A stretch of 64,000 nucleotides of DNA from Bradyrhizobium sp. AUGA SZCCT0283 (GCF_018130385.1 NZ_JAFCLU010000019.1:1-64000); one strand, 5' to 3'; shown: positions 51,958 through 61,793, counted from the first letter of the stretch. The notes: generated by a model from the sequence alone, not told the origin. Numbers and translations: made by a program.

Positions 51958-53760
51958 ATGAAGATCGAAACGCTCACAGTCGATTTTACCGACGAGCAGA
52001 AGCGCTACCTTGAAGGCTTTACCACCGGGCTGCAGATCAGCCGGGTGGGGCGCGGCCTCGGCGGCGGTAACGCCGGCAAGGCGAATGCGGAACCGATCGG
52101 ACCGGATGCCGCGCACATCAAGGCGCAGGACAAGGTCACAGCCGCCGGCAAGAAGCTCGCCGACCAGGAAAAATTCAAGCGCGAGGAGCATCCGTTCGAT
52201 GCCTATCCGCGGCTGAAGCAGCAGGCGCTCGACAATGCGCCGCCGAATCCTGCAGACAATTTCCGCTGGCGCTATTACGGCCTGTTCTATGTGGCGCCGG
52301 CGCAGGATTCCTACATGTGCCGCTTACGGATCCCGAACGGCATCCTGAAGCACTGGCAGTTTGCGGGCCTGGCCGATCTCGCCGAAAAACTGTGCGGACC
52401 GTTTTGCCACGTCACCACGCGGGCGAACTTGCAGGTGCGCGAGATTCCGCCGAAGCACGCGGTGGCGTTGATTGAAGGCATCCAGGATCTCGGGCTGTGC
52501 TCGCGCGGTACCGGTGCCGACAACATCCGCAACGTCACGGGCACGCCGACGGCCGGGATCGATCCGCAGGAACTGTTGGACACCCGCGAATATGCGCGGG
52601 AGTGGCACTATCACATCCTCAATGATCGCTCTCTGTATGGGTTGCCGCGCAAGTTCAACGTCGCCTTCGACGGCGCCGGCAAGATCGCCGTGCTGGAGGA
52701 TACCAACGACATCGCGTTTTCCGCGGTCGAGGTGAAGGACGCTTTTGGTGTCGAGCCCGGCGTCTGGTTTCGACTGGGGCTCGGCGGCATCACCGGGCAT
52801 AAGGATTTCGCCAAATATGGCGACATCATCGTCAAGCCGGCCGATGCGACCAAAGTGTCGGACGCCATCGTCCGCATCTTCATCGATCTCGGCGACCGCA
52901 CCAACCGCAACAAGGCGCGGCTGAAATATGTGCTCGACGGGATGGGCCACGACAAGTTCCTCGCCCTCGTCGAAGAGCGGCTCGGCCAACCCTTCACCCG
53001 CGTGCCGCCGGAAGCGCTGTCCCCGCGGCCGGCCTTCGATCGCATGGCGCATATCGGTGTGCACAAGCAGAAGCAGGAAGGGTTGAACTGGATCGGCGTC
53101 TCATTGCCGCTCGGAAAAGTAACCTGCGATCAGATGCGCGGGCTGGCCAGGATCGCGCAGGATCTCGGCGACGGCGATATCAGGCTGACGGTCTGGCAGA
53201 ACCTGCTGATCCCGGGCGTGAGCGACGCGAATGTCGAACTTGCGATCGCCGCGATCAGGAAGATCGGGCTTGCAGTCGAAGCCTCGCAAATCCGTGCTGG
53301 GCTGATCGCCTGCACCGGCAATGCCGGCTGCCGGTTTGCGGCGTCGAATACCAAGCGCCATGCCGCCGAGATCGGCGACTGGTGCGAGCCGCGCGTCAAC
53401 ATCGACACGCCGCTCAATATCCATGTCACCGGCTGCCATCATTCCTGCGCACAGCACTACATCAGCGATATCGGGCTGATCGCCGCGAAGGTGGATGTCG
53501 GCGAGGATGTCGATCCCGTCGAGGGCTATCACTTGTTCACCGGCGGCGGCTTTGGTCCGGACGCCGATGTCGGGCAGGAGGTCTATCACGACCTCAAGGC
53601 GGAAGACGCGCCGCAGACGGTCGAGAGATTGCTGAAGGCCTATCTCGCGCATCGCTCCTCTCCGCAAGAAACCTTCCTGACGTTTGCGCGCCGCCATGAC
53701 GGCGAGACGCTGCGCAAGCTTGCCGACGCCCAAGTCGCTGAAACTCAGGTGTCCTTATGA
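51958..53760 (+). CDS. nirA: assimilatory nitrite reductase NirA (siroheme, ferredoxin-type)
   Basis: A 600-residue enzyme reducing nitrite to ammonium with six electrons. Two ferredoxin-like half-domains alternate with siroheme domains (LCGPFCHVTTRANLQVRE; GKVTCDQMRGLARIAQ). The siroheme/4Fe-4S ligands are complete: ACTGNAGCRF (C-x5-C) and TGCHHSCAQH (C-x3-C). The start at 51958 (MKIETLTVDF) is typical of alphaproteobacterial NirA. The stop overlaps the start of the flavoprotein gene (ATGA), so the two are co-translated and probably work together. Sulfite reductase activity is less likely given the nasTS context. Confidence 0.85.
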   Translation: MKIETLTVDFTDEQKRYLEGFTTGLQISRVGRGLGGGNAGKANAEPIGPDAAHIKAQDKVTAAGKKLADQEKFKREEHPFDAYPRLKQQALDNAPPNPADNFRWRYYGLFYVAPAQDSYMCRLRIPNGILKHWQFAGLADLAEKLCGPFCHVTTRANLQVREIPPKHAVALIEGIQDLGLCSRGTGADNIRNVTGTPTAGIDPQELLDTREYAREWHYHILNDRSLYGLPRKFNVAFDGAGKIAVLEDTNDIAFSAVEVKDAFGVEPGVWFRLGLGGITGHKDFAKYGDIIVKPADATKVSDAIVRIFIDLGDRTNRNKARLKYVLDGMGHDKFLALVEERLGQPFTRVPPEALSPRPAFDRMAHIGVHKQKQEGLNWIGVSLPLGKVTCDQMRGLARIAQDLGDGDIRLTVWQNLLIPGVSDANVELAIAAIRKIGLAVEASQIRAGLIACTGNAGCRFAASNTKRHAAEIGDWCEPRVNIDTPLNIHVTGCHHSCAQHYISDIGLIAAKVDVGEDVDPVEGYHLFTGGGFGPDADVGQEVYHDLKAEDAPQTVERLLKAYLAHRSSPQETFLTFARRHDGETLRKLADAQVAETQVSL

Positions 53761-55352
53761 ACCAGATCACGCCCCCGCCGAAGATCGAGATCATTCCCTC
53801 GAGCGCGCCGTTCTCCGAGGCGCAGCGCTCCTGGCTGAACGGGTTCTTTGCCGGATTGCTGTCGGATGCCCCGACGCCGCTATCGGCGGAGCAGGGCGCG
53901 GCCGTCATGCAAGGCGCAGCTGGCGATGGCGATGACGGCGAAGCGCCGTGGCACGACCAGACGATGCCGATCGCCGATCGGATGAAGCTTGCGGAGGGCC
54001 GCCCGCTGCGGCGGCGTTTTATGGCGGCGATGGCGCAGCAGGATTGCGGCCAGTGCGGCTACGATTGCCACAATTATTCGGAAGCGATTGCGAGCAAGAG
54101 CGAAGCGCGGCTCAACCTCTGCGTCCCCGGCGGCAAGGAAACCGCCCGGATGCTGAAATCGCTCTATGAGGAGATCGACAAGACGCCGGCCGCGCCGTCA
54201 TCGGCGCCGGCACCGGCTGCGCCTGCGGTCGTGGCGGAGCCTGGACGCTCGCGGGACAATCCGATCGCTGCGACCTTCCTGTCACGTCGCCTCCTGAACA
54301 AGAAGGGTTCGGAAAAGGAAACCTGGCATATCGAGTTCGATCTGTCCGGCTGCGGCCTTGACTACGTCGTGGGCGATTCCTTCGGCATTTTCGCGCGCAA
54401 CGATGTCGGGCTGGTGGACCAGATCATCGCGCTGCTCGGCGCCTCCCACACCACCAAGGTGAACGGCAAGACGCTGCGCGAAGTCCTGATCGACGACGTC
54501 TCGCTCTCGCCGGCACCGGACTCGCTGTTCGAGCTGATCTCCTTCATCACCGGCGGCGCCACGCGCGAGAAGGCGAGGGCGCTGGCGCAGGGCGAGGACC
54601 CCGATGGCGACGCGGCAACGCTTGACGTGATGGCGGTGCTGCAGAAATTCTCCGGCGTGCGCCCGCACCCCGAGGCCTTTGTCGAAGCGCTCGAGCCGCT
54701 GCAGCCGCGGCTCTATTCGATCTCGTCGTCGCACAATGCGACGCCCGGAAAGTTGTCGCTGACGGTCGACTGCGTGCGCTACGTGATCAACAAGCGCAAA
54801 CGCTTAGGGTTAGCTTCGACCTTCCTCGCCGAACGCATCAATCCCGGCGATGAGCTCAAGGTCTATGTGCAGAAGGCCCACGGCTTCGCGCTGCCGCAGG
54901 ATCCCAAAACGCCGATCATCATGATCGGGCCCGGCACGGGCGTGGCGCCGTTCCGCGCCTTCCTGCTCGATCGTCGCGCCACCGGCGCGCCCGGCAAGAA
55001 CTGGCTGTTCTTCGGCCATCAGCGCAGCGACTGCGATTTCTTCTACGCCGACGAACTCAACGCGCTGAAGACGTCGGGCCTGCTGACGCGGCTGTCGCTG
55101 GCGTGGTCGCGCGACGGCGACAAGAAGTTCTACGTGCAGGATCGCATGCGCGAGGTCGGCCGCGAATTGTGGACCTGGCTCGCCGAGGGCGCCAACATCT
55201 ATGTCTGCGGCGACGCCAAGCGGATGGCCAAGGACGTCGAGCGCGCGCTGGTCGATATCGTCGCCCAGTTCGGCGCCCGGACTACCGACGAGGCCGTCAG
55301 CTTCGTTGCGGAACTCAAGAAGAAAGGCCGGTTCCAGCAGGACGTTTACTAA
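53757..55352 (+). CDS. CysJ-like flavoprotein with N-terminal Fe-S domain, likely electron donor to NirA
   Basis: A 531-residue protein. The N-terminus has a four-cysteine motif (C97-x2-C-x3-C-x17-C122, CGQCGYDC ... LCVPGG) like RnfB-type 4Fe-4S domains. An Ala/Pro linker follows, then a CysJ-like FAD/NADPH reductase: RLYSISSSHN (FAD), MIGPGTGVAPFRAFLLDRR (NADPH) and a C-terminal GRFQQDVY, as in CysJ where aromatic residues stack on FAD. The FMN flavodoxin domain of CysJ is replaced by the Fe-S module. It probably carries electrons from NADPH to NirA, with which it overlaps by 4 bp. Confidence 0.82.
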   Translation: MNQITPPPKIEIIPSSAPFSEAQRSWLNGFFAGLLSDAPTPLSAEQGAAVMQGAAGDGDDGEAPWHDQTMPIADRMKLAEGRPLRRRFMAAMAQQDCGQCGYDCHNYSEAIASKSEARLNLCVPGGKETARMLKSLYEEIDKTPAAPSSAPAPAAPAVVAEPGRSRDNPIAATFLSRRLLNKKGSEKETWHIEFDLSGCGLDYVVGDSFGIFARNDVGLVDQIIALLGASHTTKVNGKTLREVLIDDVSLSPAPDSLFELISFITGGATREKARALAQGEDPDGDAATLDVMAVLQKFSGVRPHPEAFVEALEPLQPRLYSISSSHNATPGKLSLTVDCVRYVINKRKRLGLASTFLAERINPGDELKVYVQKAHGFALPQDPKTPIIMIGPGTGVAPFRAFLLDRRATGAPGKNWLFFGHQRSDCDFFYADELNALKTSGLLTRLSLAWSRDGDKKFYVQDRMREVGRELWTWLAEGANIYVCGDAKRMAKDVERALVDIVAQFGARTTDEAVSFVAELKKKGRFQQDVY

Positions 55353-55532
55353 TTCCGGGTTCCAACTGGCTCAAATCGGCCCGAATAAAATTCTCGCTCT
55401 GGTCGGGAGGAGGGGAATTTTCCCCTCGAAATGGAGGGTGCCGGAGCGCCCGTATCGCTATTTCGGCGGATATCTTGCATCGGAGCGCCAACGATATTCC
55501 ATATGCAGTCCATGCTGCGTTGGAGATCGACC

Positions 55533-55685
55533 ATGCGCGAATTATCGGCGGAAGCCCGCCTGCACCTTTACGCACGCTCGGTGTCCCGCCGTACCGGCAC
55601 CGGCCTGCATACCGCCGCGCTCTACAGTGCCTTCGCGCTCATCGCCGCCATCGTGTTCGGCACGCTCTCGGTTCATCCGTTCTAA
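55533..55685 (+). CDS. small single-pass membrane protein
   Basis: The ATG at 55533 has GGAGATCG upstream and gives 50 residues. A basic amphipathic N-terminus (MRELSAEARLHLYARSVSRR) is followed by one hydrophobic helix (AALYSAFALIAAIVFGTLSV). Small proteins of this shape are conserved in Bradyrhizobium. Function unknown. Confidence 0.5.
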   Translation: MRELSAEARLHLYARSVSRRTGTGLHTAALYSAFALIAAIVFGTLSVHPF

Positions 55686-55739
55686 AATTGCCCCCCCGGG
55701 CGCTCGCCGGCTGGCCTGTGCGGATGCGTTGACAAGTCC

Positions 55740-57101
55740 TCACTTGGTCAGCGTGTTTTTGTAGATTTTGCCGTCCTTCATGATGATCTTGAAGTTGTTG
55801 GCGGGGTCGGCAATCAGGTTGATGTTGTCCAGCGGATTTCCGTCGATGAGCAGCAAATCCGCGAGTGCACCCTGTTCCACCACGCCGAGTTTTCCCGGAT
55901 AGGGATTGCGCTTGCCGGATAGCGCCAGCAGTTCGGCGTTTGTCGATGTCGCCATGACCAGCGCTTCAGCGGGGGTGTACCAACGGGCAAGCGAGGCCAG
56001 AATTGCCCCTTGTTGCTGCGCCAGCGCGCGGGAGAACAGCACATCGGTGCCCCACGCCGTCTTGATCTTGTGCTTCTTCGCCAACTCGTAGGACCTGGCA
56101 ATGCCGGGCCAGACCTCATCCGCCTTGGCTCGCTGGACGGAACCCACCGGAAAGCCCAGCCTCAAGTCCTCGGGGAGCGGCTGCATGCTCAGCCAAACGC
56201 CCTTCTCGGCGATCAGTTTGGCGGTTGCCTCGTCCATCAGGAAGCCGTGTTCGATACACTTTACGCCAGCCGCAATAGCCCCCCGAATCGCAGCCGGTGT
56301 AAAGGCATGTGCGACGACGTACGTGCCCCAATTCTCGGCCGCTTCAACCGCGGCGCGCAGTTCGACCTCGGTGAAGGTGGTCACGTCGATCGGACTGAAG
56401 GGGGACGACACGCCGCCGCCCGCCGTCAACTTGACCTGGGAGGCGCCCTGCATGAGCTGTTCGCGCGCGCGCACGCGCACCTCGTCGGGGCTATCAGCAA
56501 CTATGGCGCCACCGACCTGCTCCATGCGGGTCAGCATGCCGCCGATCGTCCGTGGCAGATCGGTTAACTGGCGGAAGTCTCCGTGCCCGCTCGTGACGGT
56601 GATCATGGCGCCGGAGGGATAGATGCGCGGGCCTTTGACGATACCCTCATCAATGGCGCTCTTGAGACCGAACACCGGCCCGCCCACGTCGCGAACGGTG
56701 GTGAAGCCGCGCATCAAAGTGTCCGTCGCTTCGTCGCCAGCATTGAGATTGTTGAAACCGACGTCACCGAAGGCCTGTAACGGCGTCGCCCGCGCCAGCA
56801 TCGCGTGCCAATGATTGTCGATCAGGCCGGGCATCAGCGTGCGGCCGCCTCCATCGACGATCGTGGTGGTTGCGCTTCGATCGATTGGAATCGGAGTCGG
56901 GGAAATTCTTTCGATCAGGTTGCCTCGAACCAACACGTTGTTTGGTTCGGACAATGATGTGCCCTTGCCGTCGAATACCCTGACATTGTTGAACAGCGTT
57001 ATCGCGCCGCTGGTTTGCTGAGCTTGCGTCGCATTTGTTGAAAAAATTAGTGCAAAGACCGGTGTCGCCGATACCAATCGGCGGAGATACATGGAGACCA
57101 T
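55740..57101 (-). CDS. secreted metal-dependent amidohydrolase
   Basis: The ATG at 57101 has GGAGGG just upstream and gives 453 residues with a signal peptide (LVSATPVFALIFSTNATQAQ). PGLIDNHWHAML carries the metal-binding HxH. QVKLTAGGG, VVAHAFTP, CIEHGFLMD and WGTDVLFSR supply the remaining ligands of the imidazolonepropionase-like amidohydrolase group. The substrate may be a cyclic amide, dipeptide or xenobiotic. The protein is probably periplasmic. It stands alone, though near the 5-oxoprolinase genes. Confidence 0.82.
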   Translation of the reverse strand: MVSMYLRRLVSATPVFALIFSTNATQAQQTSGAITLFNNVRVFDGKGTSLSEPNNVLVRGNLIERISPTPIPIDRSATTTIVDGGGRTLMPGLIDNHWHAMLARATPLQAFGDVGFNNLNAGDEATDTLMRGFTTVRDVGGPVFGLKSAIDEGIVKGPRIYPSGAMITVTSGHGDFRQLTDLPRTIGGMLTRMEQVGGAIVADSPDEVRVRAREQLMQGASQVKLTAGGGVSSPFSPIDVTTFTEVELRAAVEAAENWGTYVVAHAFTPAAIRGAIAAGVKCIEHGFLMDEATAKLIAEKGVWLSMQPLPEDLRLGFPVGSVQRAKADEVWPGIARSYELAKKHKIKTAWGTDVLFSRALAQQQGAILASLARWYTPAEALVMATSTNAELLALSGKRNPYPGKLGVVEQGALADLLLIDGNPLDNINLIADPANNFKIIMKDGKIYKNTLTK

Positions 57102-57291
57102 TTGACCCTCCAAGGAAGCCGGCTAGTCCAAGGGAGCAGATAATGATATCCTCTCCCTTTGGTTGAGCCAACTCGTTATTGGAGGACTTGATGCGCCGCG
57201 ACATGTCGCTTATCGGCGACTTTTCGCATCATGTGCGATTCCAAAATGGGTCCGTAAGGCGTCGATGCGGACTTCCGACGTGCTTCTGGAC

Positions 57292-58074
57292 TTATGTACT
57301 CACGCGTTGGCTCACGTTGAACGGCGCGACGGCAATCCCCGCATCCTTCAGCGCCTGACGCACGCCGCGCGCAATATCGACCGCGCCCGGCGTGTCGCCG
57401 TGAATGCATACGGTATCGGTGCGCATCTTGATCACCTTGCCGGAGACCGACACGACCGCCCCGTCCTGCACCATCCGCACCACGCGGTCGGCGATTTCTT
57501 TCGCATCGTGCAGCACGGCGCCCGGCTTCTTGCGCGACACCAGCGAGCCAGTGTCCTCATAGGCGCGGTCGGCAAACACCTCGTGCACCATCGGCAGATT
57601 GGCGGCTTCGCCGGCCTGCACCAGTTTGGAATTGGCGAGCACCACGAAAATCAGGCTGGGGTCGACGGCCTTGATGCCGTTGGCGATGGCCTTTGCGGTC
57701 ATGTCGTCCTCGCAGGCGACGTTGGAGAGCGCGCCATGGGCCTTCACATGTGTGACCTTGTGGCCGGCCGCGGTCGCAATCGCCTGCAACGCGCCGATCT
57801 GGTAGGCGATCAGGTTCTCGATCTCCGACGACTTCAAGCCTGGGATCGGCCGCCGGCCGAAGCCGTGCAGGTCGCGATATCCAGGGTGCGCGCCGACGCT
57901 GACGCCGCGCGCTTTCGCCAGCTCAACGGTGCGGCGCATGATGTCGGCGTCGCCGGCATGAAAGCCGCAGGCGACGTTCACCGATGTCGCAAGCTCGATC
58001 ATCGCGGCGTCATTGCCCATTTCCCACGCGCCAAATCCTTCGCCGAGATCGCAATTGAGGTCGATTGATGTCAT
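57292..58074 (-). CDS. pxpA: 5-oxoprolinase subunit A (LamB/YcsF family)
   Basis: A 260-residue cytoplasmic protein beginning [20 protein letters not shown], the signature of YcsF/PxpA, with [20 protein letters not shown] and [12 protein letters not shown]. With PxpB and PxpC it hydrolyses 5-oxoproline to glutamate using ATP, clearing pyroglutamate that forms spontaneously from glutamine. Last gene of a pxpB-pxpC-pxpA run, 35 bp after pxpC. Confidence 0.93.
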   Translation of the reverse strand: MTSIDLNCDLGEGFGAWEMGNDAAMIELATSVNVACGFHAGDADIMRRTVELAKARGVSVGAHPGYRDLHGFGRRPIPGLKSSEIENLIAYQIGALQAIATAAGHKVTHVKAHGALSNVACEDDMTAKAIANGIKAVDPSLIFVVLANSKLVQAGEAANLPMVHEVFADRAYEDTGSLVSRKKPGAVLHDAKEIADRVVRMVQDGAVVSVSGKVIKMRTDTVCIHGDTPGAVDIARGVRQALKDAGIAVAPFNVSQRVST

Positions 58075-58109
58075 GATGCTGGTCCGCTTCTCGTGAGTGG
58101 ATTGGTCGA

Positions 58110-59165
58110 TCAGTCCGGGCCCGCTATGTCGGCCAGAGATTCGGCGTGCCAGGTTCCGGCATCGACTGCGCTGACGGCGTGGCCCGCGACATTGGCATCG
58201 TGCAGCGCATCGATGTTGAGATCAACGCCTTCGATGGCGCGCAGCCGCTCGGGCAGGGTACGCAGCAACACGGCAAATTTGCGCGCTTCGGCCTGCGCCT
58301 CCGCCATGCTGACGGCCCGAAAGCGGAAGGCGCGCCCGGCGGGGATCTGCGCGAACCGCCCGAGGTCGGCGGAAATCACGGTCGCGATCTTGGGATAGCC
58401 GCCGCTGGTGCCGCGGTCCGGCATCAGCACGATCGGCTGGCCATTGCCGGGCACCTGCAGGCTGCCGTTGACGGTGCCGTCGGAAACGATGTTGTGGCCG
58501 TGGAGATGCCTAAGCACGGGGCCTTCGAGCCGGTAGCCCATGCGGTCGCTGATCGCCGATATCTTCCATTCGCTGTCGACAAACAGCTTCTTGGTCTCGT
58601 CGGCGAATTCGTCATCCTGCGGACCCCAGACCACGCGGATCGGCGCATCGGTTGCTGCCGGCAGCTCGATCCGCTGTTCGGGAGCACCGCTTGCCGCCTT
58701 TGTCTGCAGTTCGTCGCCGGCCTGCAGCGGGCGCGGATAGGGGCTGCCGAGGCCGGCGCGTGCATTGACGGCGAGGCTGCCGAACATCGGCTCGCCGGCA
58801 ATGCCGCCTTCGATCGCGAGATAGCTGAACGAGCCGCCGCGGGCAAAGCCGAGCGTCAGGGTCTCGCCATCGGCGAGGGTTGCGGAAGTGTCGGACGCCA
58901 TGGCGCGGCCGGCGATATCGGCATTGCGCGGGGCTCCCGCCAGCGCGACGCGCACCGCGCCGCCGCGTGCGTTGAACTTTGCTCCGAACGGACCGACTTC
59001 GACAGCCGCCGTGAATGGCTCGTTGCCAACCAGCGTATTTGCGGCCGCCAGCGCCAGCCGATCCATTGCGCCGCTCGGCACCAGGCCGTAACGCTGGGCG
59101 CCGGGACGTCCGCCGTCCTGTACCGAACTTGCCGGGCCGATCGATGCAATGACGAGCTTGCTCAT
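58110..59165 (-). CDS. pxpC: 5-oxoprolinase subunit C (carboxyltransferase subdomain A/B)
   Basis: The start ATG at 59165 overlaps the pxpB stop (ATGA), giving 351 residues, normal for Pxp[21 protein letters not shown] and [21 protein letters not shown] are the family N-terminus, and [21 protein letters not shown] is a conserved C-terminal motif. Despite the biotin-dependent carboxyltransferase-like fold, the protein is part of the PxpABC 5-oxoprolinase. Confidence 0.93.
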   Translation of the reverse strand: MSKLVIASIGPASSVQDGGRPGAQRYGLVPSGAMDRLALAAANTLVGNEPFTAAVEVGPFGAKFNARGGAVRVALAGAPRNADIAGRAMASDTSATLADGETLTLGFARGGSFSYLAIEGGIAGEPMFGSLAVNARAGLGSPYPRPLQAGDELQTKAASGAPEQRIELPAATDAPIRVVWGPQDDEFADETKKLFVDSEWKISAISDRMGYRLEGPVLRHLHGHNIVSDGTVNGSLQVPGNGQPIVLMPDRGTSGGYPKIATVISADLGRFAQIPAGRAFRFRAVSMAEAQAEARKFAVLLRTLPERLRAIEGVDLNIDALHDANVAGHAVSAVDAGTWHAESLADIAGPD

Positions 59166-59893
59166 GAGGCGATCTGCTCGGCAATGAATTCGCCGGATTC
59201 GGCGGCGCGATCCTGCTCCGCGAACGTCTTGGCATCGACCGCCGTAAAGGTGACGTTGTCGCCCGGCTCCAGCAGGAAGATCGGATCGCGATGGAGCTGG
59301 TACGTGCGGACGGCCGTCCGTCCCAGAAGATGCCAGCCGCTCGGGCCGGCGAGGCACTGTATGCCGGTCTGCACCCCGCCGATCGAGATGGTGCCGGCCG
59401 GCGTCAGCAAGCGCGGATTCTGCCGCCGCGGCATGTGCAGCGACTCTGCAAGCCCGCTGAGATAGGACCAGCCGGGCGTAAAGCCGATCATCGCGACCCG
59501 GTAGTCGCCGGCGACATGCCGCGCCACGATCTCGTCGGGCGTGGTGTTGAGGGTTTTTGCGACGTCCTCGAGGTCGATGCCTTGCTCGCCGCCATAAACG
59601 ACCGGAATGCGCCAGCGCCGGGTCTTTGTCGTTGCCGGTACCGGCCGTTGCGCGAGCGCGAGAATCTTTTCGCCAAGCTTGTCGAAATCGATTTGCTCGG
59701 GATCGTAATGCACCAGCAGCGAGCGATAGGTCGGCACGGTCTCGGTGACACCCGTGACCGGCTCAGCGGCCATAGCGCGGTCGAGCGCCAGCACCCGCCG
59801 GTTGGCGGCATCGTCGATGTTGCGGCTGAATTCCACCGTGATGGCGCTGTCGCCACTCGGCAAAAGGCGGGGCGGGGGAAGCGTCGCGGCCAT
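59162..59893 (-). CDS. pxpB: 5-oxoprolinase subunit B (KipI family)
   Basis: A 243-residue protein. LLPSGDSAITVEFS at the N-terminus and MIGFTPGWSYLSGL, followed by TPAGTISIGGVQTGI, are the hallmarks of the KipI/PxpB family. First gene of the pxpBCA cluster; the stop overlaps the pxpC start. A dispersed palindromic repeat lies upstream at 59932-59980. Confidence 0.93.
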   Translation of the reverse strand: MAATLPPPRLLPSGDSAITVEFSRNIDDAANRRVLALDRAMAAEPVTGVTETVPTYRSLLVHYDPEQIDFDKLGEKILALAQRPVPATTKTRRWRIPVVYGGEQGIDLEDVAKTLNTTPDEIVARHVAGDYRVAMIGFTPGWSYLSGLAESLHMPRRQNPRLLTPAGTISIGGVQTGIQCLAGPSGWHLLGRTAVRTYQLHRDPIFLLEPGDNVTFTAVDAKTFAEQDRAAESGEFIAEQIAS

Positions 59894-59931
59894 GGCCTCT
59901 AAACTGTCTCGCAGCTTTGGCTTTTGGTTTT

Positions 59932-59980
59932 GAGCATGATCTCTTCGGAAAACCGGTATCCACTTTTCCGGATCATGCTC
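59932..59980. repeat. alphaproteobacterial intergenic palindrome
   Basis: GAGCATGATC at 59932-59941 is complementary to GATCATGCTC at 59971-59980, and CGGAAAA/TTTTCCG extends the stem. The spacer CCGGTATCCAC is characteristic of a very widespread rhizobial repeat. It lies in the divergent pxpB/RraA-like intergenic space. Confidence 0.85.
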
Positions 59981-60174
59981 GCCTCAACCTGTAGCGTGTT
60001 TTGGGCGCCAGTGGAATTCGCTTCGCGCGAAATCAGCCAGTAAGTTCAATAAATTAATCTGCATGTCGATGATAAGATGTTGTGATCGCGCTGCTTTCCG
60101 CGAGCCCTTGACGCGACATCAGCGCTTCGCAAGATGCGCTACCTTTCACCCATCCTCCGGAGCCCGCATTCCAG

Positions 60175-60873
60175 ATGTCCCTGTCCCCCGAAGCCCTCGC
60201 AACCCTCTCCGGCGTGTCCACCGCCACCATCACCACCGTGCTGCTCAAGAAGGGCCTGCGAAACGTCTGGATGCGCGGCACCAAGCCGCTGCGGCCTGGA
60301 CAGCCGCGGCTGGTCGGACCGGCCTTTACGCTGCGCTTCGTGCCCGCGCGGGAGGATCTGGCAACGCCCGAGTCGTGGTCGTCGCCGGTTTCGACCCGCA
60401 CCGCGATTGAAGCGATGCCGAAAGGCTGCATCGCCGTGGTCGACGCCATGGGCGTCGCCGATGCCGGCATCTTCGGCGACATTCTCTGCGCGCGCATGGT
60501 CAAGCGCGGCGTTGCGGCACTGATCACCGATGGCGTGGTGCGCGACGTCGAAGGCGTGCTCGGCACCAATTTGCCCGTGTGGTGCGATGGCTTCGCGGCG
60601 CCGCCTTCCGTGGCCGGGCTGACCTTCGTCGGCTGGGGCGAGCCGATTGGCTGCGGCGGGGTTGCGGTATTTCCCAACGACATCGTCGTCGCCGACCAGG
60701 ACGGCGCGGTGCTGATCCCGCAGGCGCTGCTCGACCATGTGCTGGCCGAGGGGCCGGAGCAGGAGCGGATGGAAGCCTGGATCGTCAACGAGGTGAATAA
60801 CGGCGCCGCCTTGCCCGGCCTCTATCCGATGAACGCCGAGACCAAGGCGCGCTACGCAGCCAGCAAGAAATAG
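60175..60873 (+). CDS. RraA-like/demethylmenaquinone-methyltransferase-fold protein
   Basis: A 232-residue protein of the RraA fold. GCIAVVDAMGVADAGIFGDI and LITDGVVRDVEGVLG are the family's two conserved motifs, the second containing the Asp/Arg residues that bind a divalent metal in the related HMG/CHA aldolases. The RraA label (RNase E inhibitor) is often misapplied; with a cupin gene directly downstream, a small-molecule aldolase or decarboxylase role is at least as likely. Not membrane associated. Confidence 0.82.
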   Translation: MSLSPEALATLSGVSTATITTVLLKKGLRNVWMRGTKPLRPGQPRLVGPAFTLRFVPAREDLATPESWSSPVSTRTAIEAMPKGCIAVVDAMGVADAGIFGDILCARMVKRGVAALITDGVVRDVEGVLGTNLPVWCDGFAAPPSVAGLTFVGWGEPIGCGGVAVFPNDIVVADQDGAVLIPQALLDHVLAEGPEQERMEAWIVNEVNNGAALPGLYPMNAETKARYAASKK

Positions 60874-60897
60874 CCAGAGGAAAAGGGAGACAACTCC

Positions 60898-61302
60898 ATG
60901 GATATCCATCTCGCGGGCTCCCGGCCGACGCGCCGGGCGCCGCCGGACTATTTCACCGGCACGGTGCTGCAGGATCCGATCATCGTAACGGAGTCGCCGG
61001 CGCGGCTGGTCTCGACGCGGGTTTCGTTCGAGCCGGGGGCGCGCACGGCATGGCATACGCATCCCCTGGGACAGACGCTGTACGTGATCTCAGGTGTTGG
61101 CCGGGTGCAGGCCAAGGGCGGGCCGATCCGCGAAATCCGGCCCGGCGACGTCGTCTGGATTCCGCCGGGCGAGAAGCATTGGCACGGTGCCTCGCCAACC
61201 AACAGCATGACGCACATTGCCATGCAGGAAACGTTCGACGGAAGCTATGTCACCTGGATGGAGCACGTGACCGACGCGGAGTACTCCGAGAAGGTCGGCT
61301 GA
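60898..61302 (+). CDS. cupin-domain protein
   Basis: A 134-residue single-domain cupin. HTHPLGQTLYVISGVGRVQ and PGEKHWHGA carry the HxH and second His of the two cupin motifs that bind a metal. AAAGGGAGA lies upstream of the ATG, and it follows the RraA-like gene by 24 bp, so the two are probably one operon. Similar to AraC-independent carboxymuconolactone-decarboxylase-associated cupins of unknown substrate. Confidence 0.85.
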   Translation: MDIHLAGSRPTRRAPPDYFTGTVLQDPIIVTESPARLVSTRVSFEPGARTAWHTHPLGQTLYVISGVGRVQAKGGPIREIRPGDVVWIPPGEKHWHGASPTNSMTHIAMQETFDGSYVTWMEHVTDAEYSEKVG

Positions 61303-61314
61303 GTTCCGGCGGCT

Positions 61315-61668
61315 TCATATCCGTTGCGCGGTCCAGGTGCCGGAGCACAGGGCTGCGCGCCATGTGCCCGACCCTGACGTGCCCGCGAGAACGCCGGAGC
61401 CGACCGCGCGTTTCATGCCGCTTGCAAGGGTCACATGGATGTTGCCGGCCTCGGCAACGCGACCCGACGCCGTTACAGTCGCGCTGTTCGAGGCGACCTG
61501 GCCGTTGCTGATTCCGATCGAGACCGACGCGCCGCTGCTGCAGGCGGCGTTCGATGAGGTAATCTGCACATTCCAGGCGCCGTCGAATGTCGCGGCTGCG
61601 GATGGTGTTGCAAATCCCAGTGCAGCAAGCAGCGAAGCGACGACTACAGATTTCCGAGACTTTACCAT
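61315..61668 (-). CDS. small secreted Ser/Ala-rich protein
   Basis: The ATG at 61668 (GGGG upstream) gives 117 residues: signal peptide (SVVVASLLAALGFATPSAAA), then a beta-rich domain of short strands with FDGAWNVQITSSNAACSSG and SGSGTWRAALCSGTWTAQ. Two cysteines could form a disulfide. The pattern resembles a small lipocalin-like or THAP-type secreted domain, but nothing definite was recognised. It converges on the cupin gene. Confidence 0.6.
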   Translation of the reverse strand: MVKSRKSVVVASLLAALGFATPSAAATFDGAWNVQITSSNAACSSGASVSIGISNGQVASNSATVTASGRVAEAGNIHVTLASGMKRAVGSGVLAGTSGSGTWRAALCSGTWTAQRI

Positions 61669-61769
61669 GACGTGCCCCTTTGGTTTGGACACGATCATGC
61701 TCTCACAGCGGTTCTACGACGACAGTGACTGTCATCACGCGCCAGAACACGATGACAGGGCTCAGTGAA

Positions 61770-61793
61770 AAGCCCCGCGTTGCGGCGGGGCTT
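61770..61793 (-). terminator. terminator after the DUF2147 gene
   Basis: AAGCCCCGC at 61770-61778 pairs with GCGGGGCTT at 61785-61793 around GTTGCG. On the minus strand the hairpin is followed by TTTTCA, suitable for ending the transcript from 62658. Confidence 0.65.

Noticed and set aside
58146-59465. 439-codon plus-strand frame opposite pxpC/pxpB
   Set aside because: Antisense shadow of two conserved genes.
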